64,000 bases of DNA from Anisakis pegreffii (lineage: Eukaryota; Nematoda; Chromadorea; Rhabditida; Anisakidae), in contig JAPYMA010002771.1 in assembly GCA_035041965.1 (NCBI GenBank), forward strand, positions 248,001-312,000, in the 5' to 3' direction. Under the pieces are notes generated by a model. It was not told the DNA's origin, ran no database searches, and was given only the letters and a program-made list of their open reading frames with translations. Position numbers and translations under genes: made by a program. This document shows positions 59,616 to 64,000 of this stretch, in pieces. Every line of letters begins with the position of its first letter. Position 1 is the first letter of the stretch.

Positions 59616-62056
59616 GTGATAAAATATCCTGAACAAATCGCGTAGTTTCGTGCGGGCACTGATATGGGATACTACTGCCTGATCCATATTTGATATGTAA
59701 AATTAACATTATTATTTTTGTTTCATATGGTCCATATGAGTATAGCAAATACTTTTTTAAACGTAACCTTTTCTGCTCATTTTTTTCAACATTTAGGGGG
59801 TCATTGTAATGTGGAAGTTCGAAGATGGTTTTTCGCATATGATTATCATTTTTATGGGTGTGTGCATTGGAGCTTTTTGAATGGAAATCGGAAGTTTGCA
59901 TTCGACTGTTGATGAGATTATGTTTTAAGCAGCTGAATTTGAGGTTATTTGGTTGGTTTGATAGCGAAAAGATGGTTTATTTTCGATGATAAACAAACAT
60001 TTGTTAGTTGGGTGATGAATGAATGGGAGAGAATCGCTGAATGAATGCACACAATCATATTCGATTTGGAATCGTTGTTTGCCTTTTTAGAAGAAGAAAA
60101 AACAACATTTCATTTGTTCATTATTTACGTTCATATTTCAATGAAATTCATCGCTGATATATATGCATGGAATGTTGTTCTTGGAACGACTAATTCTCGA
60201 CGAGTTCACTTTATTTCTGGTTCAGTGAGCTATCCAGTGAAGGCGTCTATTTGTGTGTCTTCGTAAAACGTCGCAAAATTATCTTCGCATCGCTGTAAAT
60301 TTTTCCAAAATAAATTTTCAAGTGAACGAAATCGAATAAATCAGTCATCAGCAATTACAGTGATGTTATAAACCTGTTTGTTCGTTGCTTTGATGTCAAT
60401 GAATTTAAAATTTTGTTCACATTGCGATGTTCAATAAATCGTTGTTTAATCCGTACTTATTTGAATTGATTTTTAACTGTCCAATAATCTGTTCCCTCGA
60501 GATGTTCGCATTTTACTTTGTGCTTTTGATAGTTCTTAGAACTTCGGTTTGAAGTGTTCTGTTGAATTGTTGAGAACGTTTTGAAAATAGGACAACTCGA
60601 TAGAAAACGCCCCTTTATTGAAAAATGCATTTGAAGAAGTAATTGTATTGCATGCACAAAAAACGAACATGGTTTTGTTTATATGCACATACTATTATAC
60701 CAGTGATAAGTTGTAATTAGACGTTTGTATGTGCCTAAGCGATATTTGGTGTTGATCATTTAGATGTCAGTTTGTGTGATGGATAAATGATGAATGGTAA
60801 TTCGTTTATTTAAATGATTAAAATCAACAGTCGATAATGCTTCGTTTCGGCTGATATTAACTGAAGTGACGAAGCATTATTCACAATCAGCTGATGAATT
60901 TTATCGTCGTAAGGAAATGATGAAGTGTCTTCAATTGGACGAACTCGATCAATGCAAAATTGCAGTGAAGAATTCAAGTGCAGCAGCGAGCGATATATGC
61001 CAGTCGGTTGCAAATGAAGAACCAACCCATTTCACAACATGTGAATATTCTATTCCTTTTCGAATACGAACAGAATGCACTCCCTTTTTTCACTTTATGC
61101 ACGATATCTGCAGAATGGTTTATAATTGTGTCCGAATTTGTAACATGTTCGGTGTCTGTTCGTACGATTCAGTAGTTTCATGAAATAAAATACTCAGTAA
61201 CGAGGGATTAACTAGTGTTTGTTCGACACTAAACTACGGATTAAGGTATAAAATCACATCGCTGAAACTGAGTCACGCTCGTTGGAAACATCCGTTATAA
61301 TGACATGTTATACGAGCACTTTTAAAACGCTCTGCTTCAGAATTTTGCAAGTTTGCGCACGGTGAGTGCATTGATTGTTCGACTTATCACGGATTGATTC
61401 CCCTGTGCTCGCACATCCTCTATTGAACACCCAGCATATATTTCGAAGTTAGGCCAATAAAGACGACTTATCGCAGATGTATAGTCAGCGTTGTTCTGCA
61501 TCTGTTAGCGTCCTGTTCGAGATGTAAGGAAGCACCTCTCGTGAATAATCACTTTCGAAACGGTGCTGCTGCTGCTAATGACTCATTCATGAATAAATAC
61601 CCAAGAGGTGACTTCGTTAAAACTGGTATTATATTCGTGCTTGATTAGCACTTTTTTGTTGCTGTGATTCATCAGTAACCTTTGTGTGGGTAATAGCATT
61701 CGATTGGTATTGATGATGAAGGTGTTATAATAGGGTTGTGCGTCGTTGAGTTATTGAGTTGATTTCTCAGAAGAGATAATGTAGGTGCATAAAATGCTCT
61801 CGAAATTGATTTCTTAGACGTAAATATCTTACTGTCTTACTTACTGCCAGTAGTTCATTTCAATTTATTGTTTTCACCGTGGTCGTTTCAATTTATTCTT
61901 GTCGTTCTATCGTTTGAATGTATGTCGTATTGAAGTGTTGTGCTTCGTTGCATTTGATTGTTATTCTGTGCTTGTTTTAGTCTGTTCTCATTTGGCGTTC
62001 ACAATTCAGCAATACGAAATGTTCAGATTGCATTTATTTGAAAGGATCGTTGACGA
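59616..62056. other. Long gene-poor stretch
   Basis: AT-rich. One plus-strand frame at 60866-61183 contains spaced cysteines (KCLQLDELDQCKIAVKN and on) and might be an exon of a small secreted protein, but it has no clear splice borders or family. Probably largely the promoter and 5' UTR introns of the 62057 gene. Confidence 0.35.
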
Positions 62057-64000
62057 ATGGAGTCCTCAGAGGTGAGCACGGATAGCATCAAAAACGGTTC
62101 AGTACAGTCGAGCAGTATAAATCTCGAGGTTCGACCCAAACTCGAGAATGGCGCAATAACAAATCATGAGGTCACAGTTGAGTCGTCCGAAACGATGGAA
62201 GAGCTGAAGAGTTCGCATACTTCTTCGCATTCACTTGCTGAACCATCATCTGACGTTCAAAAGACTCTAACTGAGACTGCTCGAAATGGTGAGGTGAATG
62301 AGCCAGAAAGTCTCAGCTTGCCAGAAGAGCGTGAAAAGGAGGAGGAGCCGGCCAAATCGTCTCATTTGGATGTTCCTTGTGAAGCGAAGAAAAACGGTGA
62401 CCTTGTGAATCGTGTACCATCAGTACAAAGCATTGCAAGCGCTCAATCAAATCACTCATCCGTGTCCAACTCACCCAAAAGACCGCCTGCACCTGTACCT
62501 GCTGCACCACCTGCTGCCCCACCCAAAGGTATTTACCCCATTGCCTAATTTTATCAGCATTTGTTGCTATTGCTTATCGAGGTCATCAATGATCCGTAAA
62601 TGTTATCGCATTATTGTTTCAGTTTCATTATCATACATACTTACTGATGTCGTTTTGTTTGTTTTAACAGTCCGAAAATTTTATTCCAATTTCATACCAA
62701 GTTCATTGCAAGTCTGTCATAATACTCACAATCAGTTTTATAAGCTCTGAACCAACTTGCACTGTGATTAACTGATTGCTCGTTTGCAATTTTTACATGC
62801 TTTATGAACAGACTGCACTTGCGATTTATCGATTCGTTCATATCTTTGATCGATCCTTCAATTATTTACTTTACTTGTTTATTCAACCACCAGTTAAAAC
62901 TCAGTACGAGTTTACGTCTTTCTGTTAAAATCGATATCACATTCTTCGTTCCTTGATATCCTTCTTCCCACACAGTTAACAATAATAACGCTGGAATACA
63001 TTCATCTTTATGAAAATATAATCTCGTTTATTGACTGCACTGTCGCAGAATTGTCCGGGCAACTCCCTTATATTGCCCGATGATCCCTGGTGACAGGAGG
63101 TCGTAATGAGCACAAGTATACTTTGACTGATCGGGTAAGTGAACGAGCAGTGCTCATTCGAAGTAACTGTTGAAAGGAATCCACTATTCATGTAGTTCAT
63201 CTTCTGTTATCCTCTTTGCTGTCATTACTCCGAAAATCGTTGAATCCGATTTCTGTCATCATCAGACCTTTAATATCACTGTATTGTACCACTCAGCCAA
63301 TGTTTTGACGATATGCATTTACTGTAAGACGAAGCTATTTCAATTATCTCGATGCAATTTGATCGCACAGAAGTAAACAAAATCTTTTTATCACATTTTA
63401 CTTTACTGTTTGGTATAAACTTTCGTATTTGTTCAATCAGTTATGCAACGTTTCAGTTTTCGTCTCATTGTTGTGAAAACTCTTTCGAGTAATTTCTTGG
63501 TATCGAAATGATGAAATGAATCTTTCGTAGTTTACCAATAATGCGGTACTATTTGAATGTCATATTTTATGTTTGCGTTCGAACGTTAATTACTCATCAA
63601 GTGGATAGAAAAGGGTAGAGAATAATTCGAAGAGTTAAGAGAGGTACTTCAGTAATCACAAGTGTAAAACCGATTGACTTTATCAAACACACTAATTTTC
63701 GATACGATGTCGAAATTTGAATAGTGATTTGATAGAGCGTGAATTAGTGAAATCGAGAACATTCAGCTGGAATCGAATTGCTGAAGTTGATCTCCACCCG
63801 CCAGTCACAGCTATAATATGGTGAACAAACAGAACTGTTCGTTTATTCATTCGTATTTGGTTGTGATGACCTTGGTTTGGTGTGTGCATCTATATTCTCC
63901 ATTTAATACTTTAATTGAGCTGCGATTTTAATCACTTTTCAAAGTTATCAATGAACAGTCGTGTGTCTGTATGAGCAAATTTGAATTTGAACGAGTCTTT
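62057..64000 (+). CDS. Ser/Glu/Pro-rich protein, first coding exon; gene continues past the window
   Basis: ATG at 62057. The first exon encodes about 157 residues to a donor in PPK|GTATTT near 62528. The sequence is disordered: acidic and Ser-rich (ETMEELKSSHTSSHS, LPEEREKEEEPAKSS), then a Ser/Asn cluster (SVQSIASAQSNHSSVSNSPK), then a proline tract RPPAPVPAAPPAAPP that could bind SH3 or WW domains. The remaining 1.5 kb to the window edge shows no further exon I can support and is probably intron. Family not recognised from this N-terminal part alone. Confidence 0.6.

Noticed and set aside
59433..59645. 70-codon open frame across the GC-rich segment
   Set aside because: Frame is open only because of base composition; the segment is better described by its RNA-like folding, and no conserved protein motif is present.
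60866..61183. Plus-strand frame with several cysteines, possibly a secreted cysteine-pattern domain
   Set aside because: No signal peptide, no clear splice borders and irregular cysteine spacing; not strong enough for a gene call.

Overview
This is nuclear DNA of a nematode. Evidence: AT-rich sequence; many short exons split by 40-400 bp introns ending in TTTCAG-like acceptors; splice-leader-like acceptors a few bases before several start codons; a two-gene operon arrangement; and worm-typical gene families (PCH-2, a compact SH2-kinase, a matrixin, a membrane M1 peptidase). The species cannot be named from the window. The spaced-out genes and the repeat load suggest a larger genome than that of Caenorhabditis.

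Layout. 1-5.35 kb: TTC17 orthologue (+), 5' end outside the window. 5.97-6.82 kb: small single-pass membrane protein (-). 8.1-11.6 kb: hemopexin-type matrix metalloproteinase (-). 13.55-13.67 kb: broken copy of COA3 (-). 14.5-16.3 kb: WDR91 N-terminal-like gene followed at once by COA3 (+), probably an operon. 16.6-18.8 kb: SH2-tyrosine kinase (-). 19.85-20.64 kb: small PDZ protein (-). 22.9-24.4 kb: partly resolved coiled-coil gene (-). 25.5-33.1 kb: type II membrane M1 aminopeptidase, about 27 exons (+). 34.4-38.95 kb: a stretch where reading frames fall apart, holding the start of a TTLL-15-like gene (+) and a pyruvate dehydrogenase E1-beta gene (-) with an intact first exon and small insertions in later exons. 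42.3-42.7 kb: tiny polyproline/lysine protein (+). 43.6-47.2 kb: repeat-rich block with a 1.1 kb inverted repeat carrying tRNA-like boxes, a 185 bp foldback, and a 1 kb terminal-inverted-repeat element built of 167 bp satellite units. 47.8-50.75 kb: pch-2/TRIP13 (+) with a tRNA-Asn gene in intron 1. 51.2-53.0 kb: RPF1 ribosome-biogenesis factor (-). 54.1-54.4 kb: SMIM12-like protein (+). 55.3-59.2 kb: two different membrane J-domain proteins in tandem (+). 59.4-59.6 kb: unexplained GC-rich, highly foldable segment. 62.06 kb to the end: first coding exon of a Ser/Glu/Pro-rich protein (+), whose gene continues outside.

The genes are mostly unrelated housekeeping or regulatory genes; the only tight functional unit is the WDR91-like/COA3 pair. 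The most interesting items are the COA3 pseudogene 2.5 kb from its parent, the decayed or mis-sequenced PDHB locus, the composite satellite/TIR element, the structured segment near 59.45 kb, GC-AG introns, and the WDR91 homologue that lacks WD40 repeats. No CRISPR, rRNA or viral gene was seen.
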